The translations under genes were made by a program, and so were the position numbers. From Arthrobacter sp. H-02-3 (GTDB taxonomy: Bacteria; Actinomycetota; Actinomycetes; Actinomycetales; Micrococcaceae), in assembly GCF_003097355.1 (NCBI RefSeq), contig NZ_PYUI01000019.1, positions 28,260 to 92,259 of the forward strand: DNA of 64,000 nucleotides, read 5' to 3'. Shown piece after piece: positions 15,567 to 24,703 of this stretch. Position 1 is the first letter of the stretch, and each line of letters starts with the position of its first letter. The notes below the pieces were generated by a model. It was given only the letters and a program-made list of their open reading frames with translations, was not told where the DNA came from and did not search any database.

Positions 15567-16316
15567 ATGTGTGGACGCTACGTGATGGCCCGGGCCGTCG
15601 GAGACCTGCTGGCCGAGTTCGACGCCGAACTCGAACACGAGATCGCGATCCCGCCGTCGTGGAACGTCGCCCCGACCGCGGACGTGCCCATTCTGCTCGA
15701 ACGGCTCATCGATGGGAACCCGGTGCGGCAGCTGCACCTTGCGCGCTGGGGGCTGGTGCCGTCCTGGGCCAAGGACCCCGGGATCGGCTCGAAGATGATC
15801 AACGCCCGCAGCGAGAGCGTGCTGGAGAAGCCCTCGTTCCGGAAGGCCGTGCGGTCCCGGCGCTGCGCCGTCCCCGCGGACGGCTACTACGAATGGAAAG
15901 CCGGTGAGGGCCGCAGCAAGCAGCCGTACTACGTGCACCCGAGCGACGGCGGCCCGATGGTGTTCGCCGGACTGTACGAATGGTGGAAGGACCCGTCCAA
16001 GGCCGACGGCGATCCGCACCGCTGGCTGCTCTCGACATCGATCCTGACTACCGACTCGCCGCCCGAAGACTATGCCGGCGGGATGCTGGCGGAACTGACG
16101 GCCCTGCACGACCGGGTCCCGCTGCCGATGGACCGGGCGACCATGCAGGCCTGGTTGGACCCGCACGCCGGGGACGCCGCCACCCTGGTGGACCTGGTCC
16201 GCTCGGGGGCGCACGATGTCGCCGAGGGCTGGACCATCGACGCCGTCGGCACCGCGGTCGGAAACGTGAAGAATGATTCCGCCGAACTCATCAAGCCGGT
16301 GGGCAGCCTGTTCTAG
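15567..16316 (+). CDS. SOS response-associated peptidase (SRAP/YedK/HMCES family)
   Basis: 249-residue SRAP protein that forms a covalent thiazolidine link to abasic sites in single-stranded DNA through its second residue, Cys2. The sequence begins MCGRYVMA, leaving Cys2 at the processed N-terminus. Other conserved family segments are WNVAPT near residue 34, WGLVPSWAKD near 61, NARSESV near 77 and CAVPADGYYEWK near 100, containing the catalytic glutamate, plus a histidine near residue 165 (ELTALHDRVPLPM). ATG at 15567 is required to place Cys2 correctly; an upstream in-frame ATG at 15555 would destroy the mechanism. No SOS box is evident upstream. Confidence 0.92.
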   Translation: MCGRYVMARAVGDLLAEFDAELEHEIAIPPSWNVAPTADVPILLERLIDGNPVRQLHLARWGLVPSWAKDPGIGSKMINARSESVLEKPSFRKAVRSRRCAVPADGYYEWKAGEGRSKQPYYVHPSDGGPMVFAGLYEWWKDPSKADGDPHRWLLSTSILTTDSPPEDYAGGMLAELTALHDRVPLPMDRATMQAWLDPHAGDAATLVDLVRSGAHDVAEGWTIDAVGTAVGNVKNDSAELIKPVGSLF

Positions 16317-16332
16317 TCACAGCGTCTTCGGG

Positions 16333-16755
16333 TCACAGTGTCACAGTGCCGCCGTCGTCGACCTCCCAGCCGGGATTGAAGGCGACCTCCCAGCGGTAGC
16401 CGTCGGGATCGGCAAAGTACCCGGTGTAGCCGCCCCAGGACTGGGTCTTCGGCGCCGCGACGATCGTGGCTCCCGCGGACTCGGCCTCCGCCATCACCCA
16501 GTCAACTTCCGCCGCGCTGCCCAGGTTGTGGCTCAGCGTGATGCAGGGAATGCCGGCTGGCGGATCGGTGGCCGCTTCGGCCTGCATCTGACCCGCGTCC
16601 CAGAGCGAGAGGATGAGGCCGTGATTGGCCTGGATAAAGAGGACCTCGCCCCGGACTTCCCGGCGGACGGGCCAGCCCAGGCCATCCACATAGAAACTGC
16701 GGGAGGCGTCAACACTGTGGACACCCAGTGAAATTAAATCGACTCGTGGCTGCAT
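16333..16755 (-). CDS. VOC (glyoxalase/bleomycin resistance) family protein
   Basis: 140-residue vicinal oxygen chelate domain protein made of two beta-alpha-beta-beta-beta modules. It begins ISLGVHSVDASRSFYVDGLG (metal-ligand histidine in the first strand) and ends GGYTGYFADPDGYRWEVAFNP, a signature of VOC proteins with the final glutamate ligand. The substrate could be a methylglyoxal-thiol adduct, an antibiotic or a metabolite; sequence alone does not decide. It diverges from the chorismate mutase gene with only 14 bp between start codons, so their promoters must overlap each other's coding sequence. Confidence 0.85.
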   Translation of the reverse strand: MQPRVDLISLGVHSVDASRSFYVDGLGWPVRREVRGEVLFIQANHGLILSLWDAGQMQAEAATDPPAGIPCITLSHNLGSAAEVDWVMAEAESAGATIVAAPKTQSWGGYTGYFADPDGYRWEVAFNPGWEVDDGGTVTL

Positions 16756-16769
16756 CTTTGGATACTGTC

Positions 16770-17096
16770 ATGAACATGTCCACAAATCACGGATACGACA
16801 AAGATGCCCAGGCCGACAAGGCACAGCTCGCAGCTGTGCGGGTGGCAGTGGATGAGGTGGATGAGCAGATCGTGGCGCTGATCGGCCGCCGGGAGCGGCT
16901 GATCCGGATCGCCGGGACCCTGAAGGCGGACAGCGCGGAGGTTCGGGCGCCGGGCCGCGTGGAGCGCGTGATCGAACACGTCAAGGCCGTCGCGGAGCAG
17001 AAAGACATCGATCCCGACATCGTCGAGAAGACCTACCGCGCCATGGTGGAGGCCTTCACCGCGCTCGAACTCGAAGTGTACAAAGCCGGCAGCTGA
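16770..17096 (+). CDS. Chorismate mutase (type II, AroQ)
   Basis: 108-residue all-helical AroQ-type mutase that converts chorismate to prephenate for phenylalanine and tyrosine synthesis. Conserved positions are visible: VAVDEVDEQIVALIGRRERL (helix 1, with the arginine RRERL), GTLKADSAEVRAPGRVERVI (K and R binding the carboxylates; VRAPGRVE is typical) and KTYRAMVEAFTALEL in the last helix. ATG at 16770 is chosen; the ATG at 16776 is an alternative. It probably lacks a signal peptide and acts in the cytoplasm. It diverges from the VOC gene. Confidence 0.85.
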   Translation: MNMSTNHGYDKDAQADKAQLAAVRVAVDEVDEQIVALIGRRERLIRIAGTLKADSAEVRAPGRVERVIEHVKAVAEQKDIDPDIVEKTYRAMVEAFTALELEVYKAGS

Positions 17097-17125
17097 GGCT
17101 TCTGCTTCCTGCCGGGCCAGCGCGC

Positions 17126-17512
17126 CTAGAGGGCCTCTTCCACGGGCACGTTGGACTGGTAGTCCCGGCCGTCGGCGTCGCTGAACGCCGTCATGAGGTG
17201 ACCCTTCGGCAGCCCCAGCACCGTGGTGAGCGGGAAATGGCCGGTAATGGTGTTGCCCGAGTGCTCGACGCCCTTGAGGTCGAAATTTTCCTCGGTGCCG
17301 TCATGGCTGAAGCAGTAGAAGGACACGGCCTCGCCGTTCATGAACTCGATCCCCATTCTTCGCTGATGGGAATGGTCCGGGGTTGCCGCCACGAGCCCCA
17401 CCACATAGGCGCCCTGGCCGGGGATATTGCCGTCTATATCAAAAGTCGCCACCAAGGTTGAATCCTTGGCGGCGATGCTTACGTGCTTCAGGAGTGCGTT
17501 GTGGGAGCTCAT
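17126..17512 (-). CDS. Conserved hypothetical protein
   Basis: 128-residue, mostly beta-strand protein with no signal peptide. Alternating polar and hydrophobic strands (SIAAKDSTLVATFDIDGN, AYVVGLVAATPDHSHQRR, SGNTITGHFPLTTVLGLPKG) suggest a beta-sandwich or lipocalin-like fold, but I do not recognise a family. It contains a single cysteine (YCFSHDG). Its stop is 29 bp from the stop of the chorismate mutase gene, to which it converges. The unassigned region 17513-17960 lies upstream. Confidence 0.7.
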   Translation of the reverse strand: MSSHNALLKHVSIAAKDSTLVATFDIDGNIPGQGAYVVGLVAATPDHSHQRRMGIEFMNGEAVSFYCFSHDGTEENFDLKGVEHSGNTITGHFPLTTVLGLPKGHLMTAFSDADGRDYQSNVPVEEAL

Positions 17513-17960
17513 GGCTCAATCCTGCTACCTGCACCTGCGTCCGTCCACCCCTGATCTGTCGGTGGTCTGCGGAGCAGCTCGTTCGCGGCGTGGGGATCGG
17601 CGGTGCCGTCCCCGGTCCCATTGACGTGGTCGCGTAGGGCTGCCTTCCTGCGCCGTCCCGCGGGGACGATGAGCACCGCGACGGCGAGGTCCACTGCCCC
17701 GGCCGCGTCACCGGATGGGGCTGTGGCGGAAAGCCGGGGTCTCCTGGTGCTGGGGGACGCCGGTGCCGAGGCTGGGAAGGGCGCCGCAGCTGCGGCGGCC
17801 GGGGCGTAGCGGGACACAGAGCCGTTGCCGGTGCCGTTGCCCGTGCTGATGGCGCGGGAGGGTCGGGCCGCTCCCGCCGGCCCCGTTGTAGTTGCCCATC
17901 ATGCATCCGGTGCAATGCCGCAAGGAATGGGTTTTGTCGCCACTCCGACGTAGACTGGCC
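17513..17960. other. Unassigned region
   Basis: About 450 bp without a gene I can support. Frames on both strands are open only because of GC bias; they read as alanine/proline/arginine low complexity with no starts or motifs. In some relatives imuA/imuB would be expected near dnaE2, but no residue pattern of either is visible here. The region ends in the SOS box at 17965-17980. Confidence 0.4.
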
Positions 17961-17964
17961 TTAT

Positions 17965-17980
17965 TCGAATATATGTTCGA
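17965..17980. promoter_or_regulatory. LexA SOS box controlling the DUF6504-dnaE2 operon
   Basis: TCGAATATATGTTCGA matches the actinobacterial LexA consensus TCGAAC-N4-GTTCGA in 11 of 12 fixed positions. It is nested in a longer palindrome whose outer arms TTATTCGAA (17961-17969) and TTCGAATAA (17976-17984) are perfectly complementary. It lies 77 bp before the likely start of the DUF6504 gene. Confidence 0.85.
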
Positions 17981-18056
17981 ATAACGTGAATGCAGTGGCA
18001 TGAAAGCGGGGACTGGGCCGGCTCCAGCCCGGACTGGGTCGGGAGGCAACGTGGGC

Positions 18057-18386
18057 ATGTTCAGCGAGTCCGTGGATGTCGCCTGCACGCCCTCCGGGCA
18101 GCCCCTGCGGCTTGACTGGGCGGGCCGGCACTACACGGTCTGCGCGGAACCGGTCCGCTGGTATGAACGCCGCCAGTGGTGGACGGAGGAAAGCCGGGCC
18201 CCCCTCGGGAGCGGTCCGGGCCTGGTGGACCACGAGATCTGGCGGGTCCAGGTGCGTGCCGACGGGGAGGACGCGGCGGAGCCCACCCTCACCCTTGACC
18301 TGAGCCGGCACGTCAGTAGCGGCCGGTGGCGGCTCGTGCGAATCCACGACGCCCTGCAGCCCCACCGGAAGCCCGAAACAGCATGA
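18057..18386 (+). CDS. DUF6504 family protein, first gene of the SOS dnaE2 operon
   Basis: 109-residue protein with the DUF6504 pattern that often accompanies actinobacterial mutasome genes: LDWAGRHYTVCAEPVRWYER, QWWTEES near residue 40, EIWRVQVRADGE and a C-terminal GRWRLVRIHDALQ. The molecular role is not established. Start choice: GGGAGG at 18041-18046 precedes both GTG 18051 and ATG 18057. I give the ATG, and the GTG would add two residues. Its TGA overlaps the ATG of dnaE2 (ATGA), so translation is coupled. The SOS box upstream and the absence of imuA/imuB make this a minimal two-gene damage-tolerance operon. Confidence 0.85.
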   Translation: MFSESVDVACTPSGQPLRLDWAGRHYTVCAEPVRWYERRQWWTEESRAPLGSGPGLVDHEIWRVQVRADGEDAAEPTLTLDLSRHVSSGRWRLVRIHDALQPHRKPETA

Positions 18387-21300
18387 GCTTCACCCATCTG
18401 CACGTCTCCACCGCCTTCAGCGCCCACTACGGCGTCTCATGGCCGGAGGAACTGGCCGCGGCCGCAGCCGCCGACGGCGCCACCGCGCTGGCCTGCACCG
18501 ACCGTGACGGGCTCTACGGAACCGTCAAGCACCTGAAGGCGTGCATGGCCGCCGGGCTGGATGCGATCGTCGGGGTGGACCTCGCGGTCTTTGACGACGA
18601 CGGCGACCTCCGCACCCAGCTCGGGGGACGCGTCGTCGTGCTGGCGCACGGACACAACAACGGCGCCGGTTACCGGGCGCTGTGCCGGCTGATCTCCGAC
18701 GCCCATGCCCGTACCACGGGCAAGGCGCAGGGAGCGGTTCCGGTGGCCGTCACCCGGGCCGAACTGGCCTCCCGCACCCTGGACCCGGAAACCCTGCAGC
18801 CGGTCCTGACGGTGCTGATCGGTCCGGACTCCGACGTCGGCCGTGCCATGGGCGGCCGGCGGTACCTGCGGCCCCGCACCCTGTTCAAACGCTGGCTGGA
18901 CGCCATGCCCCCCGGGACGCTGGCGGCGGAAGTCGTTTCCCAGCTCAGCCCGCCCGGGGAACCGCTGAGCACCGCCCACGCGGTGCGCATGCTCAAACTC
19001 GCCGCGGAACACGGGGTGCCCGCCGTGCTGAGCAACGCCGTGCGGTATGTCGCCGAGGACGGCGCGGCCACCGCCGACGTGCTGGACTCCGCCCGGACGC
19101 TCAAATCCCTGCCCGAGCTCTCCGCCGCCCCGCTGCTGCAGCCCAACGGGCAGGGCTGGCTCAAATCGGCGGCCCGGATGCTCGAACTGGCCAAGGAGAT
19201 CATCCACGCCGCCGGGTACGGCACGGCGGACCTCAAGCGGCTCCTCGCCCAGACCGAGGCGCTCGCGGACCGCTGCCGCATGGACCCCGTGGCCGACATG
19301 GGTTGGAAGCAGCCCGTGGTCCCGGAAGCGTCCGTGATCGGGATCGCCGGCGACGCGCTCGCAGAGCTGACCCTGCGCTGTGAGGCCGGCATCGGCCGCC
19401 GCTTCCCGGGAATCTCCGGGCAGCGGGAACAGCAGATGCGGACCCGGCTGAAACACGAGCTCCGGATCATCGACTCACTGGGCTTCGCCTCCTATTTCCT
19501 GACCGTCGCCGAAGTCTCACGGATGATCCTGGCCATGGGCGTCCGGGCGGCCGCCCGCGGTTCGGGCGCCTCCAGCCTGGTCAACTACCTGATCGACATC
19601 AGCCAGGTGAACCCGCTCCAGCACGACCTCATCTTTGAACGCTTCCTCTCCCGTGACCGCGCCACGCTGCCCGACATCGACATCGACGTCGAAAGCGCCG
19701 AACGGCACAACGTCTACCGGAAGATCTTTGAGCGCTTCGGAGCCGAACGCGTCACGCTGATGAGCATGCAAAACGGCTACCGCGCTCGCGGTGCCGTGCG
19801 GGACGCCGGCCTGGCCCTGGGCATGGACGACGGCGAGGTCGGGGAAATCGCCAAGCAGCTGTGGCGGTTCTCGGCCCGGCACTTCCGCGAAGCCCTCGTG
19901 GAGAAACCCGAACTGAAGGAATTCGCCGACCGGGTGGAGCAGCGCGGCTTCAGCGAAAACCAGCAGCTGGACCTGCTGGTGGACCTCACGGAACGGCTGG
20001 ACCGGCTGCCCCGCCACATCTCCATGCACCCGTGCGGCGTTATCCTCGGCGACGCCACCCTGCTGGACCGCACCCCCGTGCAGCCCAGCGGCCTGGGCCT
20101 GCCCATGAGCCAGTTCGACAAGCACGACATGGACCCCATGGGCATGCTCAAACTCGATGTCCTGGGCGTCCGGATGCAGAGCGCCATGGCCTTCGCCGTC
20201 CGGGAGGTCATCCGGCTCCACCCCTCCAAGGCCGAGGTAGTGGCCGCCGGCGCACATCAGGCCGGTCCGGACGGGACGGGCCCGGATTACATTGCCGAGG
20301 ATGGGCGCATCGACCTCAACGCGGTCCCGCTCGATGACGAACCGACCTTTGAACTGATCCGCAGCACCCACACCCTGGGCTGTTTCCAGATCGAATCCCC
20401 GGGCCAGCGCGAACTGATCGGCAAGATGGCACCCCGGGAATTCAACGATCTCATCATTGACATCTCGCTGTTCCGCCCCGGCCCGATGAAATCCGACATG
20501 GTCCGGCCCTTCCTGGAGCACCGGCACGGGTTCGCCCCCGAGGTCTACCCGCACCCCGACCTCAAGCCGGTCCTCAAGGAGACCCACGGGGTCACCGTCT
20601 TCCACGAACAAATCCTCAAAACCTTCGACGTCATGACCGGATGCGGGCTGGCGCGCGCCGACGAATTCCGCCGGGCGCTGGGCAACGACGTCCTGGAGGC
20701 CAAGGTGGAGGAGTTCTTCCGGAAGGAGGCGCGGGCCCGGAACTACAGCCCGGAGGTGGTGGACAAGGTCTGGGGCACGCTGAAGGCCTTTGGCAGCTTC
20801 GGGTTCTGCAAGGCCCACGGAGCAGCCTTCGCCGTGCCCACCTACCAGTCGGCCTGGCTCAAGGCGCACCACCCGGAGGCCTTCCTGGCCGGGCTCTGGG
20901 AGCACGACCCCGGCATGTACCCCAAACGCCTGCTCGTGGCCGAGGCGCGCCGGCTGGGCATCCCCATCCTTCCCCTCGACATCAACCGGAGCCAGGCCGA
21001 GTACCGGGTGGAACGGGTGGAATCCGGGCCGGACCGGGGCAAGCTGGGCATCCGGCTGAGCCTGAACGGCATCTTCGGGCTCTCCGCCGCCGAGCTGAAG
21101 CGGATTGTGGCCGGCCAGCCCTACGATTCCCTGGCGGACCTGCGCGCCCGGTCGCGGCTGAGCAGGCCGAGTATCCAGCGCCTGGCCCAGCTGGGCGCCT
21201 TCGACACCCTGCACCGGGCGTCCGGGGGAGCGGCGAACCGCGCGGATCTGGTCCAGCACCTGCAAAAGCTCCAGGCCCGCCCGCACCGGAAGGGCGTGGA

Positions 21301-21895
21301 GGTCATTGAGGGCCAGCTGGCGTTGCCGCTGGGTGACATGGAACTGAAGAACCTCAAGGCGGTGCTGCCCGCGCCCAGCATGGTGGACAACGTGCGGGCG
21401 GAACTGGACCTCATGGCCGTGGACGTCAGCGAGCACCTCATGACCAGCCACCGTCCGCTGTTGGACCGGCTCGGCGTCACCACCGCGGACAAGCTGCTGG
21501 GACTGCGCAACGGCACGGAGGTGCTGGTCGCCGGGGTGCGGGTGGCCACCCAGACCCCGCCCATGCGCGGCGGCCGCCGGGTGGTGTTCATCAGCGTCGA
21601 CGACGGCACGGGCTGCGTGGATTCGGTCTTCTTCCACGAGGCGCAGGAGCAGTCCGGGTCCTTGCTGTTCGGGACCCGTTTGCTGCTGATCCGCGGCACC
21701 ACCCGCCGGACCGGGCCGCGGGGGATCAGCATCAGCGCCTCCATGGCCTGGGACCTCAGCCGCCCCGAAACCCTGCCGTTTCCGGTAGCGGCGCCGGGCG
21801 CCCCCGCCTATCCCGGGCCGGAGCTGCCCGTTCCCCTGCCCGGCCCCCTGGACGGGATCAGCAGGAACCTCGCCATTACCGGGCTGGGCGGCTGA
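18383..21895 (+). CDS. dnaE2: Error-prone DNA polymerase III alpha subunit DnaE2
   Basis: 1170-residue C-family polymerase of the DnaE2 (ImuC) type that copies damaged templates during the SOS response. An N-terminal PHP domain (FTHLHVSTAFSAHYG at residues 3-17) is followed by the polymerase palm with the catalytic aspartates in LPDIDIDVES near residue 432. The finger and thumb regions contain CGVILGD and FRPGPMKSDMVRPFLEHRHG. A helix-hairpin-helix/OB region in the last 250 residues includes VFISVDDGTGCVDSVFFHEA near residue 1075. ATG at 18383 overlaps the DUF6504 stop. It is controlled by the SOS box at 17965-17980. In well-studied actinobacteria DnaE2 requires ImuA' and ImuB for clamp access; neither is adjacent here. 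Confidence 0.93.
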   Translation: MSFTHLHVSTAFSAHYGVSWPEELAAAAAADGATALACTDRDGLYGTVKHLKACMAAGLDAIVGVDLAVFDDDGDLRTQLGGRVVVLAHGHNNGAGYRALCRLISDAHARTTGKAQGAVPVAVTRAELASRTLDPETLQPVLTVLIGPDSDVGRAMGGRRYLRPRTLFKRWLDAMPPGTLAAEVVSQLSPPGEPLSTAHAVRMLKLAAEHGVPAVLSNAVRYVAEDGAATADVLDSARTLKSLPELSAAPLLQPNGQGWLKSAARMLELAKEIIHAAGYGTADLKRLLAQTEALADRCRMDPVADMGWKQPVVPEASVIGIAGDALAELTLRCEAGIGRRFPGISGQREQQMRTRLKHELRIIDSLGFASYFLTVAEVSRMILAMGVRAAARGSGASSLVNYLIDISQVNPLQHDLIFERFLSRDRATLPDIDIDVESAERHNVYRKIFERFGAERVTLMSMQNGYRARGAVRDAGLALGMDDGEVGEIAKQLWRFSARHFREALVEKPELKEFADRVEQRGFSENQQLDLLVDLTERLDRLPRHISMHPCGVILGDATLLDRTPVQPSGLGLPMSQFDKHDMDPMGMLKLDVLGVRMQSAMAFAVREVIRLHPSKAEVVAAGAHQAGPDGTGPDYIAEDGRIDLNAVPLDDEPTFELIRSTHTLGCFQIESPGQRELIGKMAPREFNDLIIDISLFRPGPMKSDMVRPFLEHRHGFAPEVYPHPDLKPVLKETHGVTVFHEQILKTFDVMTGCGLARADEFRRALGNDVLEAKVEEFFRKEARARNYSPEVVDKVWGTLKAFGSFGFCKAHGAAFAVPTYQSAWLKAHHPEAFLAGLWEHDPGMYPKRLLVAEARRLGIPILPLDINRSQAEYRVERVESGPDRGKLGIRLSLNGIFGLSAAELKRIVAGQPYDSLADLRARSRLSRPSIQRLAQLGAFDTLHRASGGAANRADLVQHLQKLQARPHRKGVEVIEGQLALPLGDMELKNLKAVLPAPSMVDNVRAELDLMAVDVSEHLMTSHRPLLDRLGVTTADKLLGLRNGTEVLVAGVRVATQTPPMRGGRRVVFISVDDGTGCVDSVFFHEAQEQSGSLLFGTRLLLIRGTTRRTGPRGISISASMAWDLSRPETLPFPVAAPGAPAYPGPELPVPLPGPLDGISRNLAITGLGG

Positions 21896-22053
21896 CCGGC
21901 CAGCGGCGCGGCCGCAATAGCGCTGCGCCTGCGGCGCCGCCGCACCCGTGGCGCGTTGGTTGGCCTCTGGAGAAACCGATAGCATGGACGAGGCTGGCTG
22001 TGGTCCCCGTACGCCACAAGCTACGAAGCCTTAACTTTGAATAGGAGACACCC

Positions 22054-24063
22054 GTGTCAGATGCCCAGCAGATCACCCTTCTCGTCGACGGCGAAGAGAC
22101 CAAGGTGACTACCGGGACCACCGGCGCGGAACTCTTCTTTGAGCGCCGCGATGTTGTTGTGGCCCGCGTCAACGGCGAGTTGAAGGACCTGGACCAGCCC
22201 CTTCCCGAGCACGCCACGGTCGAGGCCATCACCATTGATTCCCCGGACGGGCTCAACGTCCTGCGCCACTCTACGGCCCACGTCATGGCCCAGGCCGTGC
22301 AGCAGCTGCGCCCCGACGCGAAGCTCGGCATCGGCCCCTACATCACCGACGGCTTCTACTTCGACTTCGACGTCGCGGAACCGTTCACCCCGGAGGACCT
22401 GAAGGCCCTGGAAAAGATGATGCAGAAGATCATCAACCAGAACCAGAAGTTCGTGCGCCGCGTCGTCACCGAGGACGAGGCCCGCGAGGCGATGAAGGAC
22501 GAGCCCTACAAGCTTGAGCTCCTGGGCAAGAAGAACGACGCCGCCGACGCCGGCGAGGGCGTCAACGTCGAGGTGGGCGCCGGCGACCTCACCATCTACG
22601 ACAACGTCGACCGCAAGAGCGGCGACAGCATCTGGTGCGATCTGTGCCGCGGCCCGCACCTGCCGAACACCAAGCTGATCTCCAACGCCTTCGCCCTGAC
22701 CCGGTCCTCGGCCGCCTACTGGCTGGGCAACCAGAACAACCAGCAGCTGCAGCGCATCTACGGCACCGCCTGGCCCACCAAGGATGCGCTCAAGGCCTAC
22801 CAGGAGCGCATCGCCGAGGCCGAGCGCCGCGACCACCGCAAACTCGGCGCGGAACTGGACCTGTTCTCCTTCCCGGACGAGCTCGGCTCCGGCCTGCCGG
22901 TCTTCCACCCCAAGGGCGGCATCATCCGCAAGGCCATGGAGGACTACTCCCGGCAGCGCCACGTCGACGCCGGCTACGAGTTCGTCTACACCCCCCACAT
23001 CACCAAGGGCCACCTGTACGAGGTCTCCGGCCACCTGGACTGGTACCGCGAAGGCATGTTCCCGGCCATGCACATCGACGCGGAACTGAACGAGGACGGC
23101 ACGGTCCGCAAGCCGGGCCAGGACTACTACCTCAAGCCGATGAACTGCCCGATGCACAACCTGATCTTCCGGTCCCGGGGGCGCTCGTACCGCGAACTGC
23201 CGCTGCGGCTCTTCGAGTTCGGCTCGGTCTACCGTTACGAGAAGTCCGGCGTGGTCCACGGACTGACCCGCGTTCGGGGCATGACCCAGGACGACGCCCA
23301 CATCTACTGCACCCGCGAGCAGATGAAGGACGAGCTCACCACCACGCTGAACTTCGTCCTCGGGCTGCTCAAGGACTACGGCCTGGATGACTTCTACCTC
23401 GAACTCTCCACCAAGAACCCGGACAAGTTTGTCGGCGACGACGCCACGTGGGAGGAAGCCACCCGCACCCTCGCCGAGGTGGCCGAAGCCTCCGGCCTGG
23501 AGCTGGTCCCGGATCCGGGCGGAGCCGCGTTCTACGGCCCCAAGATCTCGGTCCAGGCCAAGGACGCGCTCGGCCGCACCTGGCAGATGTCCACCATCCA
23601 GCTGGACTTCAACCTGCCCGAACGCTTCGAGCTCGAGTTCCAGGCCGCCGACGGCACCCGCCAGCGGCCCGTGATGATCCACCGCGCCCTGTTCGGCTCG
23701 GTGGAGCGCTTCATGGGCGTGCTGACCGAGCACTACGCCGGAGCCTTCCCGGCCTGGCTGGCTCCCGTGCAGGTGGTGGGCATCCCGGTGGCGGAGGCCT
23801 TCAACGACTACATGTTCGACGTCGTCGGCCAGCTCAAGGCAGCCGGCATCCGCGCCGAGGTGGACATTTCCTCGGACCGCTTCCCGAAGAAGATCCGCAC
23901 GGCCAGCAAGGACAAGATCCCGTTCGTGCTGATCGCCGGCGGAGACGACGCCGAGGCGGGAGCGGTGTCCTTCCGCTTCCGTGACGGCAGCCAGGACAAC
24001 GGCGTGCCCGTCGCCGAAGCCGTCCAGCGGATCGTCGACGCTGTCCGCAACCGGACCAGCTAG
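22054..24063 (+). CDS. thrS: Threonyl-tRNA synthetase
   Basis: 669-residue class II synthetase that charges tRNA-Thr. An N-terminal TGS domain (residues 1-65) precedes the editing domain, which contains LRHSTAHVMAQAV (HxxxH) near residue 72 and CDLCRGPHLPNT near residue 196. The catalytic core includes LKPMNCPMHNLIFRS near 365 with the zinc-binding cysteine, motif 2 FEFGSVYRYEKSGVVHGL near 395 and motif 3 near 545. The C-terminal anticodon domain follows. GTG at 22054 is preceded by AGGAG at 22040-22046. No T-box leader is evident in the 158-bp upstream gap. It is the first gene of a likely thrS-HIT-pgsA operon. Confidence 0.96.
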   Translation: MSDAQQITLLVDGEETKVTTGTTGAELFFERRDVVVARVNGELKDLDQPLPEHATVEAITIDSPDGLNVLRHSTAHVMAQAVQQLRPDAKLGIGPYITDGFYFDFDVAEPFTPEDLKALEKMMQKIINQNQKFVRRVVTEDEAREAMKDEPYKLELLGKKNDAADAGEGVNVEVGAGDLTIYDNVDRKSGDSIWCDLCRGPHLPNTKLISNAFALTRSSAAYWLGNQNNQQLQRIYGTAWPTKDALKAYQERIAEAERRDHRKLGAELDLFSFPDELGSGLPVFHPKGGIIRKAMEDYSRQRHVDAGYEFVYTPHITKGHLYEVSGHLDWYREGMFPAMHIDAELNEDGTVRKPGQDYYLKPMNCPMHNLIFRSRGRSYRELPLRLFEFGSVYRYEKSGVVHGLTRVRGMTQDDAHIYCTREQMKDELTTTLNFVLGLLKDYGLDDFYLELSTKNPDKFVGDDATWEEATRTLAEVAEASGLELVPDPGGAAFYGPKISVQAKDALGRTWQMSTIQLDFNLPERFELEFQAADGTRQRPVMIHRALFGSVERFMGVLTEHYAGAFPAWLAPVQVVGIPVAEAFNDYMFDVVGQLKAAGIRAEVDISSDRFPKKIRTASKDKIPFVLIAGGDDAEAGAVSFRFRDGSQDNGVPVAEAVQRIVDAVRNRTS

Positions 24064-24082
24064 GCAGACGGAAGGGCAGCGC

Positions 24083-24703
24083 GTGCAGGAATCCACAGGG
24101 GCCGGGCCGGAGTATCCGGGCGACCACGCCGTGACGGACGACTTCGGCCTGGCCGGGGTCCCGGACGCTTTCCAGCGTCTGTGGACCCCGCACCGGATGG
24201 CGTACATCAAGGGGGGCCAGCACCAGTTCAAGAACGTGGACGACTGCCCGTTCTGTGTCGCGCCCGAGCGGGAGGACGAGGACTCCCTGATCGTGTACCG
24301 GGGACGGACCAGCTACGTGGTGCTGAACCTCTTCCCGTACAACCCGGGTCACCTGCTGATATGCCCGTACCGGCACATCCCCGATTACACCGATCTCACG
24401 GTCGAGGAAACGGCGGAATTCGCCGAGTTGACCCAGACGGCCATGCGGGTGTTGCGTAAGGTCGCCAACCCCACCGGCTTCAATCTGGGCATGAACCAGG
24501 GCGTCACCGGCGGGGCGGGTATCGCCGGCCACCTGCACCAGCATGTGGTGCCGCGCTGGGGCGGGGACGGGAATTTCTTCCCCATCATTGCCCAGACCAA
24601 GGCGATCACGCAGACGCTCGGCGAGGTTCGCCAGCAGGTGGCCGACGCCTGGCCGCAGGAAATGCCCGCGGAGCAAGAGGCAGCCGGGGAGCAGGATGCT
24701 TAA
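24083..24703 (+). CDS. HIT family nucleotide hydrolase/phosphorylase
   Basis: 206-residue histidine-triad protein of the actinobacterial Ap4A phosphorylase-like group. The catalytic triad HLHQHVVPRWGGDGNF is near residue 151. Upstream are CPFC near residue 56, which with other ligands can bind zinc, and VVLNLFPYNPGHLLICPYRH, the nucleotide-binding strands. The start is taken as GTG at 24083-24085 after GGAAGGGC; the frame is open further upstream but overlaps thrS. It ends 8 bp inside the pgsA start, so translation of the two is coupled. In relatives this gene regularly sits between thrS and pgsA. Confidence 0.9.
   Translation: MQESTGAGPEYPGDHAVTDDFGLAGVPDAFQRLWTPHRMAYIKGGQHQFKNVDDCPFCVAPEREDEDSLIVYRGRTSYVVLNLFPYNPGHLLICPYRHIPDYTDLTVEETAEFAELTQTAMRVLRKVANPTGFNLGMNQGVTGGAGIAGHLHQHVVPRWGGDGNFFPIIAQTKAITQTLGEVRQQVADAWPQEMPAEQEAAGEQDA

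Noticed and set aside
19517..21985. 822-codon open frame antisense to dnaE2
   Set aside because: Mirror frame of a high-GC gene: its composition is Gly/Arg/Ala/Val-rich, it lacks motifs, and it overlaps a certain polymerase gene entirely.
22057..24231. 724-codon open frame antisense to thrS
   Set aside because: Same high-GC antisense effect; no recognisable domain and the sense strand is a textbook synthetase.
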